Assembly: GCA_018333865.1 (NCBI GenBank)
Contig: JAGXSE010000023.1
Coordinates: 62,001 to 126,000, forward strand
Direction: 5' to 3'
Length of the DNA stretch: 64,000 nt
Origin: Syntrophomonadaceae bacterium
GTDB taxonomy: Bacteria; Bacillota; PH28-bin88
Part shown: positions 7,623 to 16,457 of the stretch, piece by piece
Position numbering within the stretch: the first letter of the stretch is position 1
Layout of the letters: each line of letters starts with the position of its first letter
The notes under the pieces: generated by a model
Database searches by the model: none
Told to the model about the DNA's origin: nothing
Seen by the model: the letters and a program-made list of their open reading frames with translations, nothing else
Position numbers and translations under genes: made by a program

Positions 7623-8147
7623 ATGACCAAACAAACTATTGACAATTTAAAGGCGGCTTATGCCGGCGAAAGCCAGGCCAGAAACTACTATACTTTCTGG
7701 GCTGGTGTGGCCAGAAAAGAGGGCTGGCTGAAGGTAGCCGAGATCTTTGAAGAGACAGGTAAAAACGAAAAAGAGCACGCTGAGGTGATCCTGAAGCTGC
7801 TGAAAGGGATTAACGATAGCAGCACTCATCTTAAAGCAGCCATCGACAAGGAAACTTTTGAGTATCAGGATATGTATCCGGAGTTCGAAAAAGTTGCCCG
7901 GGAAGAGGGAGAGGCGGATGCTGCTAATTTTTTTGCCCGGGTGCAGCAGGTAGAAAAACACCATGCGGATAGGTTTGCCAGGATTCTGGCCCACTTGGAG
8001 GGGAATACCTTGCTAAGAAAAGACAGGGCCATCAGGTGGAAGTGCCGCGAGTGCGGTTTTGTCCATGAGGGAAATGAACCGCCTTACGAATGCCCTCTTT
8101 GCCAGCATGCAAAGGAATACTATGAGCCCTTGCAGGAAGAGTTCTAA
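7623..8147 (+). CDS. rbr: Rubrerythrin
   Basis: 174 residues; GAGGAGGGA ribosome site. The N-terminal diiron domain has the rubrerythrin start ([12 protein letters not shown]), NEKEHAE and VEKHHADR. The C-terminal rubredoxin domain has KCRECGF and YECPLC. It reduces hydrogen peroxide to water in the cytosol using electrons from NADH through rubredoxin. The spacing of the second C-x2-C pair is that of the rubrerythrin C-terminal site. A paralog is at 43.6 kb. Confidence 0.93.
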   Translation: MTKQTIDNLKAAYAGESQARNYYTFWAGVARKEGWLKVAEIFEETGKNEKEHAEVILKLLKGINDSSTHLKAAIDKETFEYQDMYPEFEKVAREEGEADAANFFARVQQVEKHHADRFARILAHLEGNTLLRKDRAIRWKCRECGFVHEGNEPPYECPLCQHAKEYYEPLQEEF

Positions 8148-8192
8148 TGTCTTAGAGTAGTTGCCGGAATCCTGGGGTTTAATTATATTTAA

Positions 8193-8223
8193 GATAGGGG
8201 GTGGCTTTCAACTGCCCCCTATC
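8193..8223. terminator. Hairpin after rubrerythrin
   Basis: GATAGGGGG (8193-8201) pairs with CCCCCTATC (8215-8223). The stem is strong but only a weak T-rich tail (CTGGTTTT) follows. Confidence 0.5.
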
Positions 8224-8358
8224 CTGGTTTTCCAATTGTTTGCTCATTTGGAGGCTGCAATTGCTTAATAATAGGGGATATGTTAAAATCATCATGAAAT
8301 TTAGACGGCAGTGATCCATAATTGTGATAATATGCAAGGTATGAAATTGATGTATTGA

Positions 8359-8478
8359 AGTACTCAGTACTCAGCACTCAGCACTCAAAAAACCGGGAAA
8401 CCAAAGCCCCTTCTCAGGCTACTGAGTACTGGGTACTGAGTACTGGGTACTGTGAACTGAGTACTGGGTACTGTGAAC
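8359..8478. repeat. Fold-back heptamer repeat, copy 1
   Basis: Left arm (8359-8386) is built of ACTCAGT/ACTCAGC heptamers. A 34-base core (AAAAAACCGGGAAACC ... TTCTCAGGCT) follows at 8387-8420. The right arm (8421-8478) is built of the complementary ACTGAGT/ACTGGGT heptamers with small variations, so the unit can fold into a long hairpin. A second copy with an almost identical core lies at 11881-11973. It occupies the 420-base gap between rubrerythrin and khtT and produces a spurious open frame. Confidence 0.8.
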
Positions 8479-8569
8479 CCCCAGAAAACAGCTCAGTACT
8501 ATTTTCGCTACTCTGCTGGTGCCGCTTTAGCGGCGTGGGGGTCTATAGTAAAAAGAGAGGGTGACCTTG

Positions 8570-9070
8570 ATGACTAATCTGCGGGAATATGACCTGCCAG
8601 GAGTAGGAAAGAAATTTGTTTTAAAGACCTATAGCCGGCAGCGGCTGGCCGTGATTATCCACCATGAGGGCAAACGGGAGCTTTATATCCTGGATCAGGA
8701 AGATGAGCCAATTGCCAGCGTGGTTTTGCAGGATGAGGAGGCCAGACAACTGGGTGCCGTTATTGGTGGGGCCTATTACAAGCCGATGGCGGTGGAAAGC
8801 TTGGAGGAAACCCTGGATCAGCTGAAGATTGAATGGTACCAGGTGGAGTCGGCTACCCCTCTGGCAGGAAAAAGTATTGCCGAATTGGATATCCGGCAGC
8901 GCTATGGTGTTTCGGTGGTGGCGGTAGTGAGAAACCAGGCTAACTTTCCCCACCCGCCAGCCACTTTTGTTTTTGAAAGCGGGGATACCGTGGCTGTTTT
9001 AGGTAAGCCTGATGACCTGAAAGGCTTTTACCGGCTGGTGCGTTCGGGGCAGAGAAGAAACGATGGGTAA
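8570..9070 (+). CDS. khtT: KhtT-like TrkA-C regulatory subunit of K+/H+ antiporter
   Basis: 166 residues from ATG 8570 (AGAGAGGG lies about seven bases upstream; GTG 8561 is an alternative). The N-terminal 70 residues match the KhtT/YhaT N-terminal domain (REYDLPGVGKKF). The C-terminal half is a TrkA-C (RCK-C) domain (ATPLAGKSIAELDIRQRYGVSVVAVVR ... GDTVAVLGKPDDL), here quoted in pieces. In Bacillus this subunit binds c-di-AMP and controls KhtU. Its stop overlaps the next start by eight bases, so the two are translationally coupled. Confidence 0.88.
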   Translation: MTNLREYDLPGVGKKFVLKTYSRQRLAVIIHHEGKRELYILDQEDEPIASVVLQDEEARQLGAVIGGAYYKPMAVESLEETLDQLKIEWYQVESATPLAGKSIAELDIRQRYGVSVVAVVRNQANFPHPPATFVFESGDTVAVLGKPDDLKGFYRLVRSGQRRNDG

Positions 9071-10703
9071 CGTTTTGCTGCTGGATTTGGGATTAGTGCT
9101 GGCTGCCGGTTTTGCGGGGGCTTTGTTGTCACGGCGTCTGGGCCAGTCTGTAATTATTGGCTATGTTTTTTTAGGGTTATTACTTGGGCCGTACACACTG
9201 GATCTGATCCAGAACCCGGACCTAATCACAATGCTGGGTGAGGTTGGCGTAGTACTGCTGATGTTTTTTTTGGGATTGGAGTTTTCTTTAAAACGCCTGC
9301 ATAGTGTCAGGCGTTCGGTTTTATTTATTGGCTCGACAGAACTTTTGGCAAATCTGGCGGTGGGATTTTTGGCCGGTTATCTGGCTGGCTGGCCCTTGAT
9401 TGACCGTTTGTTTCTGGCCGGCATCATGGCCATGAGCTCCTCCGGTGTGGTGGCCAAGCTCTTGTTTGAAATGAAACGGACCGCCTCCCGGGAAGCGGAA
9501 ATCCTGATGGGAGTCATGGTCTTTGAAGATTTTATCGCAGTGATTTATCTGGGTGTCTTAGCGGGGATTATAGCAGCACAGGCTGTAACCCTGGATACGG
9601 TAATATGGTCAGTTGTAAAGGCTGTTTTATTCTACGGACTTTTCCTGACTATAGGCGCCAGGCTGATGGGGATGATTTCTGCGCGCTTAGCACAAATCGA
9701 CAGCGAAGAACAGTTTATTGCCGCTTTGTTTGGTTTATTGCTGCTGGTGGCTGCGGGCAGCTTGCAACTAGGAGTTGTTGCTGCTGCCGGAGCCTTTTTA
9801 TTGGGAATGATCATCGACCAGCAAGAATTGGTGGAGCGGTTGCACCAGACCCTGGCACCTTTCAGAGATGCTTTTCTGGTGATTTTTTTTCTTTCCTTTG
9901 GCACACATCTGAACCCTCATGTTTTTCCCGAGGTAGCCCTGTACGTGGCATTATTTGTTCCTCTTTCCATTCTGGCAGAAGTTGTGATAACTTCAACAGC
10001 CGCTTTTATCAGCGGGTTGTCCCCTCGTAAAGCTGTAGCGATAGGTGCGGGTATGGTCGCCCGGGGGGAGTATGCCATGATTTACGCTACCCTCGGGCTG
10101 ACAGCAGGCGTTATTTCCCCGTTACTCTATAACTTTACCGGTTTGTATGTATTGGTGATGACCCTGTTGGCACCATTTTTCATGCGTCACTCTGGCATAA
10201 TAGAGCAGGCTATTTCCCGTATTGTTCCAGTTACCTGGAAGTTTGCCGCTAAAACTGTTTCCGCGGTGATGCGGCCGGTTATGCTGCCAGACAAAGAGGA
10301 GAAGGAGCCGGTCAGTATCTTTACAGGCCTGCTTTTAGCGTATTTAGGCTTGTTGATGATAGCTTTCTTGAATAAGCAATTATGGCTGGCCTTAGTTCTG
10401 GCAGCATTGGGGGCAGCGCTGATTTTTGCTATGTACCGCCTACTGTACCAACGGATTATAGCTAACTTCGGGGAAATATCTCCATCTGAACTGCCCATGG
10501 AAGAAAGCGTTTGCTGCAGCGTGGTCGGGTTTACGTTGCGGATGGCCGCTTTGGTTTGGGGCACGGCTCTATTCCTGGCGACGTTCTGGCAACTGGGATT
10601 GTGGTTTATTGTCGTGTCCTTGTTGCTGTTTGCGGTACTGGTCTACTATTTTTCCAGGCGGCTTTATCTTGGGTGCGTGTTCGGCTGCCGGCTAAAAACT
10701 TAA
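9063..10703 (+). CDS. khtU: CPA2-family K+/H+ antiporter (KhtU-like)
   Basis: 546 residues with about a dozen hydrophobic segments, as in the Kef/NapA (CPA2) cation-proton antiporters. The N-terminal antiporter domain (about 1-380) includes LGQSVIIGYVFLGLLLGP, FFLGLEFSLKRL and ARGEYAMIYATLG; a further membrane segment pair follows near 405-445 and 490-540. It probably exports K+ in exchange for H+ under control of KhtT. The C-terminus (YFSRRLYLGCVFGC) looks unusual, and a late frame disturbance cannot be ruled out. Inner membrane. Confidence 0.88.
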   Translation: MGNVLLLDLGLVLAAGFAGALLSRRLGQSVIIGYVFLGLLLGPYTLDLIQNPDLITMLGEVGVVLLMFFLGLEFSLKRLHSVRRSVLFIGSTELLANLAVGFLAGYLAGWPLIDRLFLAGIMAMSSSGVVAKLLFEMKRTASREAEILMGVMVFEDFIAVIYLGVLAGIIAAQAVTLDTVIWSVVKAVLFYGLFLTIGARLMGMISARLAQIDSEEQFIAALFGLLLLVAAGSLQLGVVAAAGAFLLGMIIDQQELVERLHQTLAPFRDAFLVIFFLSFGTHLNPHVFPEVALYVALFVPLSILAEVVITSTAAFISGLSPRKAVAIGAGMVARGEYAMIYATLGLTAGVISPLLYNFTGLYVLVMTLLAPFFMRHSGIIEQAISRIVPVTWKFAAKTVSAVMRPVMLPDKEEKEPVSIFTGLLLAYLGLLMIAFLNKQLWLALVLAALGAALIFAMYRLLYQRIIANFGEISPSELPMEESVCCSVVGFTLRMAALVWGTALFLATFWQLGLWFIVVSLLLFAVLVYYFSRRLYLGCVFGCRLKT

Positions 10704-10826
10704 AGAGGGGCTTTGGGGTGGCAATAACGTACATGCAGCTCGTCGAAACAGTGAAGCGATGGGAAAAGCGCCAAAAACATGCTAAAATGAATTTCATGGC
10801 AGCAGAAGATGGGAGGAAGGCAAAGA

Positions 10827-11864
10827 ATGAAAGAGCAGCGGTTTTTGCGGGCCTGCCGGGGAGAAGATGTTGACTGCACGCCGGTATGGTTGATGCGCCA
10901 GGCCGGGAGGTACATGGAAGAATACATGGCTATCAGGCGCAGGCACTCTTTTCTCACTATGTGCAAGACCCCGGAACTGGCAACCCAGGTCACCCTTCAG
11001 CCTGTCAATCGCTTGGGGGTCGATGCGGCTATTCTCTTTGCTGATATCCTTCTGCCCCTGGAAGGAATGGGTATTGAACTGGAGTTTGCCCAGAACGAGG
11101 GTCCGGTCATTCATAACCCTGTCAGAACCGAAGCAGATGTGGACAGGTTAAAGATAATAGAGCCAGAGGAAGCCGTCCCGTATGTGCTGGAGGCAGTAAG
11201 GATGGTGCGCCGGGAGCTGGCCGGCCGGGTGCCCTTGATTGGTTTTTCCGGGGCCCCCTTTACCCTGGCCAGTTATATCATCGAAGGCGGTGGGTCCAAG
11301 GCCTACCTGGACTGCAAAAAGCTGATGTGGCAAAACCCGCAGGCATGGCACCGCTTGATGAATAAACTGGCGCAGGTGGTTGTTGGCTATTTAAAGGCCC
11401 AGGCGGCAGCTGGTGCTCAGGCCCTGCAGGTTTTTGATTCCTGGGTGGGCAGCCTCTCGCCCCAGGATTATCAGGAGTACGTTCTGCCCCATTCCCGGTT
11501 CGTAATGGAAAGCATGAAAGAAGCTGGTGTGCCTGTTATTCACTTTGCTCATAACGGTGCCACCCTTTTGGAACTGGTGCGGGAGGCAGGGGGAGACGTG
11601 ATCAGCCTCGACTGGCGGATTGACCTGGCGGAGGCCCGCCGCCGTCTGGGCGCAGATGTGCCGGTTCAAGGCAATTTAGACCCGGCAGCTCTCTTGGCGC
11701 CGCCGGAAGTGATCCGGCAAAAGGTTAAGAAAATCCTGGAGGCCAACCAGGGCTGCCCAGGCCATATTTTCAACCTTGGTCACGGTATTCACAAAGAAAC
11801 CCCGGTGGAGCATGTGCAGGTAATGATCGAGGCTGTCCGCCAGTTCGGCTGTCGGCAGGAGTAA
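10827..11864 (+). CDS. hemE: Uroporphyrinogen decarboxylase
   Basis: 345 residues from ATG 10827, with GGGAGGAAGG upstream; six extra in-frame residues before it are unlikely. The family signatures are clear: PVWLMRQAGRYM near the N-terminus, AILFADILLP, FSGAPFTLASYI and FNLGHGIHKETP. It decarboxylates the four acetate side chains of uroporphyrinogen III to give coproporphyrinogen III. It leads a heme block with ferrochelatase and an HemY-type oxidase, separated from them by a fold-back repeat. Cytosolic. Confidence 0.97.
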   Translation: MKEQRFLRACRGEDVDCTPVWLMRQAGRYMEEYMAIRRRHSFLTMCKTPELATQVTLQPVNRLGVDAAILFADILLPLEGMGIELEFAQNEGPVIHNPVRTEADVDRLKIIEPEEAVPYVLEAVRMVRRELAGRVPLIGFSGAPFTLASYIIEGGGSKAYLDCKKLMWQNPQAWHRLMNKLAQVVVGYLKAQAAAGAQALQVFDSWVGSLSPQDYQEYVLPHSRFVMESMKEAGVPVIHFAHNGATLLELVREAGGDVISLDWRIDLAEARRRLGADVPVQGNLDPAALLAPPEVIRQKVKKILEANQGCPGHIFNLGHGIHKETPVEHVQVMIEAVRQFGCRQE

Positions 11865-11880
11865 TCTAATCTGAAAATAA

Positions 11881-11973
11881 AGCACTCAGTACTCAGTACT
11901 CTGTACTCAGTACTCAAAAAACCGGGAAACCAAAGCCCTTCTCAGGCTACTGAGTACTGGGTACTGGGTACTG
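11881..11973. repeat. Fold-back heptamer repeat, copy 2
   Basis: Left arm of ACTCAGT-type heptamers (11881-11915), a core differing from copy 1 by one C (11916-11947), and a right arm ACTGAGTACTGGG... (11948-11973). It lies between hemE and ferrochelatase in the heme block, where it could form a hairpin in the mRNA. Confidence 0.8.
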
Positions 11974-12009
11974 ACTTGTGAGTAGTTACGACTGGAGAAT
12001 GGTTGGGAA

Positions 12010-12966
12010 ATGAATCAAAACACAAGAGGAGTATTGCTGCTGGGTTTCGGCGGACCCAGCGGGCAGGAGGAAGTAGAACCCTTTATGGCAAGGCTCTTGG
12101 GAAAGAGCCCCGGCCCGGCGGTGGCAGCCAGAGTCTGGTCACGCTACCTGGCCATTGGGGGAATATCGCCCCTCTTGGAGATAAGCAAGGCTCAAGCAGC
12201 CGCCTTGGAAATTGAGCTGAAGAAAAATGAAACCGATGCTGCAAAATGGAAGGTTTATCTAGGGATGTGTTACTGGCGGCCGTGGATTAAAGATGCGGCA
12301 GCCAGGATGAAAGAAGACGGGATAAAAAAAGGTGTGGCCATCAGCCTGGCCCCCTTCTATTCCCGGGTCAGTACCGGAACCTACAGGCAGAAATTGAACC
12401 TGGCGTTGCAGGAACTCCAGGGCCCGGAAGTCAGGCTCTGCCGTCAGTGGCACCTGCATCCGCTTTATATTAATGCCCTGGCTGGTCAGGTTAAAACTGC
12501 ATTAGCAAAGATTCCTGCCGCAGCAGTTTTGGAGGTACCAGTGGTATTTACCGCCCACAGCCTGCCTCTTAACCATATGGAGGCGGTTGATCTCTATGCA
12601 GTTCAAGCCCGGGAGACGATGGCGGCAGTTTCCCGCCAACTGGGCAGTCAACCAGTCTTTCTGGCTTTTCAGAGCAAGGGCGGCAGCCCTGGTCCCTGGT
12701 TGGAACCTGAGGTTCAGGCTGTTTTCTTCAATTTATCCCGGGAAGGTTACCGCCAGGTAGTTGTGGTGCCTTTCGGGTTTGTTGCGGATCATGTAGAGAC
12801 CCTTTATGACCTGGACATCGAGATGAAACAATATGCAGAGTCCTTGGGCTTGAAGATGATGCGGGTGCCGGCCTTGAACAGCGACCCGGGCTTCATTGCT
12901 GCGCTGGCTGAAATTGCCAGGGAGGATTATAATTTGTTTTTTGCCGCAGGTGGTAACCATGAATAA
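12010..12966 (+). CDS. hemH: Ferrochelatase (HemH / coproporphyrin ferrochelatase CpfC type)
   Basis: 318 residues. LLLGFGGPSGQEEVEPF at the start, VFTAHSLP with the metal-delivering histidine, and VVPFGFVADHVETLYDLDIE near the C-terminus are family signatures. In Firmicutes this enzyme usually inserts iron into coproporphyrin III. The presence of an HemY-type oxidase next door fits that route, but no ChdC (HemQ) is in the window, so the substrate is not proven. Its stop overlaps the next start by eight bases. Confidence 0.93.
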   Translation: MNQNTRGVLLLGFGGPSGQEEVEPFMARLLGKSPGPAVAARVWSRYLAIGGISPLLEISKAQAAALEIELKKNETDAAKWKVYLGMCYWRPWIKDAAARMKEDGIKKGVAISLAPFYSRVSTGTYRQKLNLALQELQGPEVRLCRQWHLHPLYINALAGQVKTALAKIPAAAVLEVPVVFTAHSLPLNHMEAVDLYAVQARETMAAVSRQLGSQPVFLAFQSKGGSPGPWLEPEVQAVFFNLSREGYRQVVVVPFGFVADHVETLYDLDIEMKQYAESLGLKMMRVPALNSDPGFIAALAEIAREDYNLFFAAGGNHE

Positions 12967-14392
12967 GGAAGCTGTAATTATCGGCGGTGGCATAACAGGC
13001 CTGGCAGCGGCCCTTGCCCTGCAGGGCAAAGCTGATTACATGCTGCTGGAAAAAGACAGCCGCTTGGGCGGAAAAATTCTGACTGAAAAAGCGGAAGGGT
13101 TTATAATTGAAGGCGGTCCGGACTGTTTTTTATCGGAAAAACCGTGGGTGGCCCAACTGGCGGCCTCCTTGGGGATCAGTCACCGGCTTTTAGGGACCAA
13201 CGAAGAGCAAAAAGGGACCTTTGTTCTATCCAAAGGCAGGTTGCACCGTTTGCCGGAGGGGCTGATGCTTTTAGTGCCGACCCAAATCTGGCCTTTTGTT
13301 ATCAATCCGTTGATCTCCTGGCCTGGGAAACTAAGAATGGCTCTTGATCTCTTCCTGCCCCCCAAAAAAGGAGGCGGGGACGAAAGCCTGGCCAGCTTTG
13401 TGCGCCGCCGCTTGGGCCAGGAGGCCCTGGATAAAATTGCCGGCCCGCTAATTGGCGGCATCCACGCTGGTGATCCGGATACAATGAGCCTGCAGGCCAG
13501 CTTTCCCCGCTTTTTAAATATGGAACAGAACTACGGCAGCATAACTAAGGCCATGCTGGCTGCCCGCAAACATAAGGCTGTTCCTCAGGCTACCCAGGAT
13601 GCCGGAGTGGCTAAAACATATTTTATGAGCTTTCGGGATGGTTTGGGGGAATTGACCGCCGCGGTCATTGCGCGGCTGGATCAGGAACGGCTGAAAACCG
13701 GCGCCCCTGTTAAGTCGATTGCCTCCTCCCAGGAAGAAGGCAAGCGGATATATGTTGTGGAACTTGAAAACGGAACCCAAGTCAGATCTCCTGCTCTTAT
13801 CCTGGCAATCCCGGCAGGTGCGGCTGCCTTGCTGGTAAGGGATTTGGACCCGGAGATGTCGGCTGCCCTAAAACAGATGCCGGCAGTTTCTTCTGCCACT
13901 GTTTCCCTGGCCTTTAAAGCCGCGGACATCCCTCGCAAGCTGGAAGGCTTTGGCTTTGTAGTCCCGGCGGGGGAAAACAGGAAAATAATGGCGGTTACCT
14001 ATAGCTCCCTGAAGTGGGCCGGCCGCGTGCCGGATGCCAGTTTTGTGCTGTTACGGGTTTTTGTGGGGGGAGCCCACCAGGAGCAACTGGCCCAGCTGGA
14101 CGATGGGGCCATATTAAAGCTAGTAGGCCAGGAATTACATGATATTCTTGCCATTAAAACTTCCCCCCTTTTTGCCCGGATTTACAGGTGGATAAAAGGA
14201 ATGCCCCAGTATACCTTGGGTCACCTGGACAGGATGTCCTTGATCGAACAGCGGGCAGGCCAACTGCCTGGCTTTTACCTGGCTGGCGGGTCTTACCGGG
14301 GTGTAGGCATCGGAGACTGCATTAACGGCGGCACGAAGGCGGCGGAAGGGGCTTTACAGTACCTGCAGGAGAATAAATTCAATCCGAAATAA
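12959..14392 (+). CDS. hemY: Protoporphyrinogen/coproporphyrinogen oxidase, HemY/CgoX type
   Basis: 477 residues from ATG 12959. An FAD-binding GGGITGLAAA motif opens the protein and is followed by LLEKDSRLGGKI; IEGGPDCF and the C-terminal LAGGSYRGVGIGDCINGG are typical of HemG/HemY oxidases of the amine oxidase fold. It oxidises the porphyrinogen ring; in anaerobes the electron acceptor may not be oxygen. It is coupled to ferrochelatase by an ATGAATAA overlap and followed 21 bases later by cooC. Confidence 0.92.
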   Translation: MNKEAVIIGGGITGLAAALALQGKADYMLLEKDSRLGGKILTEKAEGFIIEGGPDCFLSEKPWVAQLAASLGISHRLLGTNEEQKGTFVLSKGRLHRLPEGLMLLVPTQIWPFVINPLISWPGKLRMALDLFLPPKKGGGDESLASFVRRRLGQEALDKIAGPLIGGIHAGDPDTMSLQASFPRFLNMEQNYGSITKAMLAARKHKAVPQATQDAGVAKTYFMSFRDGLGELTAAVIARLDQERLKTGAPVKSIASSQEEGKRIYVVELENGTQVRSPALILAIPAGAAALLVRDLDPEMSAALKQMPAVSSATVSLAFKAADIPRKLEGFGFVVPAGENRKIMAVTYSSLKWAGRVPDASFVLLRVFVGGAHQEQLAQLDDGAILKLVGQELHDILAIKTSPLFARIYRWIKGMPQYTLGHLDRMSLIEQRAGQLPGFYLAGGSYRGVGIGDCINGGTKAAEGALQYLQENKFNPK

Positions 14393-14413
14393 TCACGATG
14401 GGGGAGAAAGGAA

Positions 14414-15208
14414 TTGGCAAGGGATAAAGGGATTAAAATAGCTGTTTCCGGCAAGGGCGGAGTAGGAAAGACCACCTTAGCTGCCTTGCTGGTAGAGTTG
14501 TATGCCGAAGATGGCCAAAGGGTACTGGCGGTAGACGCAGATCCAGATGCCAACCTGGGAGCTGCGCTCGGTTTTGCCCAGGAAGAGCTTGCTAACCTGA
14601 TTCCTATAGCCCAACACCGGGAACTGATCAAGGAACGAACCGGTGCTGAACCGGGAGCGAGCGGCCAAATGTTCCGGTTAAACCCCAGGGTTGAGGATAT
14701 CCCGGATAAAATGGTCTTAACCCGGGGCTTAATCAGGTTTTTGCAGATGGGTACTGTCAGCAAGGGGGGCGGAGGCTGTGCCTGCCCGGAAAGTGTTTTA
14801 TTAAAACATCTCCTGCGCCATCTTGTGATCAGCCGGGGAGAAACCCTGATCGTGGATATGGAGGCAGGGTTGGAACACCTGGGGCGGGGGACCGCCCAGG
14901 GGGTAGACGCCTTTATCGTGGTGGTGGAGCCCGGCCAACGCAGCATTCAGACAGCCCGGGACGTGATTCGCCTGGGCCAGGACCTGGGGATAACCAGGGT
15001 TTTCGGAGTTGTGAACAAAGTCCGGGAGGGGCAAGAGAAGCGGCTGGAACAGGAGCTTGATTGGCTGCCCCTGCTGGGCATGCTGCCCTTTGACCCTGCT
15101 GCCGGTGAGGCTGATCTGGAAGGAAAAAGGCTGAAAGAGGCAAGTCCCTTGCTGGTGGCAGGAGTGCAGGAGATCAAAAAGCGGCTGGAGGAACTGCTTT
15201 TAATATAG
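14414..15208 (+). CDS. cooC: CooC/AcsF-family nickel-insertion ATPase
   Basis: 264 residues from TTG 14414 with AGAAAGGA upstream. It has the deviant Walker A SGKGGVGKTT of the MinD/SIMIBI class at 12-21, a VDADPDANLG switch, and the C-A-C motif (Cys122, Cys124) that binds metal in CooC and AcsF. These ATPases load nickel into carbon monoxide dehydrogenase/acetyl-CoA synthase. No CODH gene is in this window. The place directly behind heme genes is unusual. Its presence suggests that the organism has a Wood-Ljungdahl enzyme elsewhere. Confidence 0.88.
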   Translation: MARDKGIKIAVSGKGGVGKTTLAALLVELYAEDGQRVLAVDADPDANLGAALGFAQEELANLIPIAQHRELIKERTGAEPGASGQMFRLNPRVEDIPDKMVLTRGLIRFLQMGTVSKGGGGCACPESVLLKHLLRHLVISRGETLIVDMEAGLEHLGRGTAQGVDAFIVVVEPGQRSIQTARDVIRLGQDLGITRVFGVVNKVREGQEKRLEQELDWLPLLGMLPFDPAAGEADLEGKRLKEASPLLVAGVQEIKKRLEELLLI

Positions 15209-15265
15209 ACACCTATGCCGCCTGCGGCAATCTGAAGCCAAGACCCAGTTGAGCACAGACGCTAT

Positions 15266-15309
15266 CCGCTCTAATCCCCCGCATCTTCGAAGCGGCGATC
15301 TAAGAGCGG
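15266..15309. repeat. Inverted repeat in cooC-azlC gap
   Basis: CCGCTCT (15266-15272) pairs with AGAGCGG (15303-15309); the 30-base interior can fold further (CGC...TTCGAA...GCG). No T run follows. The rest of the 230-base gap has no recognisable gene, though the frame of azlC is open upstream as far as a stop at 15301. Confidence 0.45.
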
Positions 15310-15438
15310 CACGCACTGCATTGGCTTAATGAGCTAACTGTTGCGGATTCTGCGAATGGCTGGAAGAAGGCAGGAATTTTCCCTCTGGCAGCGAAAAAAG
15401 CTGTCGTATGCAAGAACGAAGGGGTGCAACCTGGCAGC

Positions 15439-16119
15439 ATGAGACAGCAGTATTTAGCTGGTATGGCAAGCGCTGTGCCCATTGTGATGGGATACTTCCC
15501 GATTGGATTTGCCTATGGGGTTTTGGCAAAGGGGGCAGGACTTACCATCTATGAGACAGGTTTAATGTCTTTAATGGTCTATGCCGGTGCCAGCCAGTTT
15601 ATCGCTGTGGGCCTTTTGGCAATAAATGCCTCGTTTGCAACCATTATTTTAACCACCTTTTTGGTCAACCTGCGGCATCTGTTGATGGGTGCTGCCCTGG
15701 CCCCCTATTTCACAAAAGTTAAATCTTCCTGCCTGGCTGTCCTGGCTTATGGGATTACAGACGAAACTTTTGCCGTGGCCAGTGCCCGTTATGCCAAACA
15801 AGCAGCACATCCTGCCTTTCAGCTGGGATTAAACCTGACAACCTATGGGGCCTGGTTTTTTGCATCAATTATCGGCGCAACTGCTGGCGGCTTCCTGCCG
15901 GCATCTGCCCGGTTTGCCCTGGACTTCGCCCTGCCTGCCATGTATATTGCTCTTTTAGTGCTTCAGCTAAGCAATAAACCAGCCTACCTGGCAGCCTTGG
16001 CTGGCGGTGCGGTATCAGTTTTGTTGGCATGGTCCATGCCGGGAAACTGGAATATCATCATTGCTGCCCTGGTTGCGGCTACTGCGGGGGTATGGAGTGA
16101 AAAATGGATAAAGAGCTGA
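15439..16119 (+). CDS. azlC: AzlC-family branched-chain amino acid exporter, large subunit
   Basis: 226 residues from ATG 15439; GTG 15424 is an alternative and neither has a convincing ribosome site. The start MRQQYLAG and the following PIVMGYFPIGFAYGVLA are typical of the family. MVYAGASQFIAVGLL and LVNLRHLLMGAAL are conserved too. Several membrane helices are predicted. With AzlD it exports branched-chain amino acids or related compounds. It overlaps azlD by 16 bases. Confidence 0.9.
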   Translation: MRQQYLAGMASAVPIVMGYFPIGFAYGVLAKGAGLTIYETGLMSLMVYAGASQFIAVGLLAINASFATIILTTFLVNLRHLLMGAALAPYFTKVKSSCLAVLAYGITDETFAVASARYAKQAAHPAFQLGLNLTTYGAWFFASIIGATAGGFLPASARFALDFALPAMYIALLVLQLSNKPAYLAALAGGAVSVLLAWSMPGNWNIIIAALVAATAGVWSEKWIKS

Positions 16120-16424
16120 TTTTTTTGTTTTTCGGAATGGGATTGGTGACGTATCTTCCCAGGATGTTGCCGATGGTGGTATTAAGTAAGATAAAAATGC
16201 CGGAACTGGTCTTGCGCTGGCTAAGGTATATCCCTCCAGCGGTGCTGGCAGCCTTGTTAGTGCCGGAACTTTTGTTAAATCAAGGCCAATGGCATTTTTC
16301 TTTCGAAAACCATTACCTGCTGGCAGCGGTGCCTACCTTTGCGGTTGCTTTTTACGTTCGAAACCTGTTTCTGCCTGTGGCTGCAGGAATGGCGGCTGTG
16401 GTGCTGTTTCGTTTTATGCAATAA
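16104..16424 (+). CDS. azlD: AzlD-family branched-chain amino acid exporter, small subunit
   Basis: 106 residues, four hydrophobic segments, with the family start GLVTYLPRMLP and the middle RYIPPAVLAALLVPEL. It works as the partner of AzlC in the membrane. The overlap with azlC implies translational coupling. Confidence 0.88.
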   Translation: MDKELIFLFFGMGLVTYLPRMLPMVVLSKIKMPELVLRWLRYIPPAVLAALLVPELLLNQGQWHFSFENHYLLAAVPTFAVAFYVRNLFLPVAAGMAAVVLFRFMQ

Positions 16425-16457
16425 TCAAACCTTTTTTATATGGTGAGGGTGGTGAGC

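Noticed and set aside
8359-8478. CRISPR-like array
   Set aside because: The heptamers have no spacers of constant length; they form complementary arms around a fixed core.
8355-8564. Open frame of 69 codons through the heptamer repeat
   Set aside because: It is produced by the ACTCAGT/ACTGGGT repeats (protein of LSTGYCE-type repeats) and has no ribosome site or family similarity.
15304-15438. N-terminal extension of azlC
   Set aside because: The frame is open but contains no suitable start before GTG 15424, and AzlC proteins normally begin at the MRQ-Y-L-type segment.
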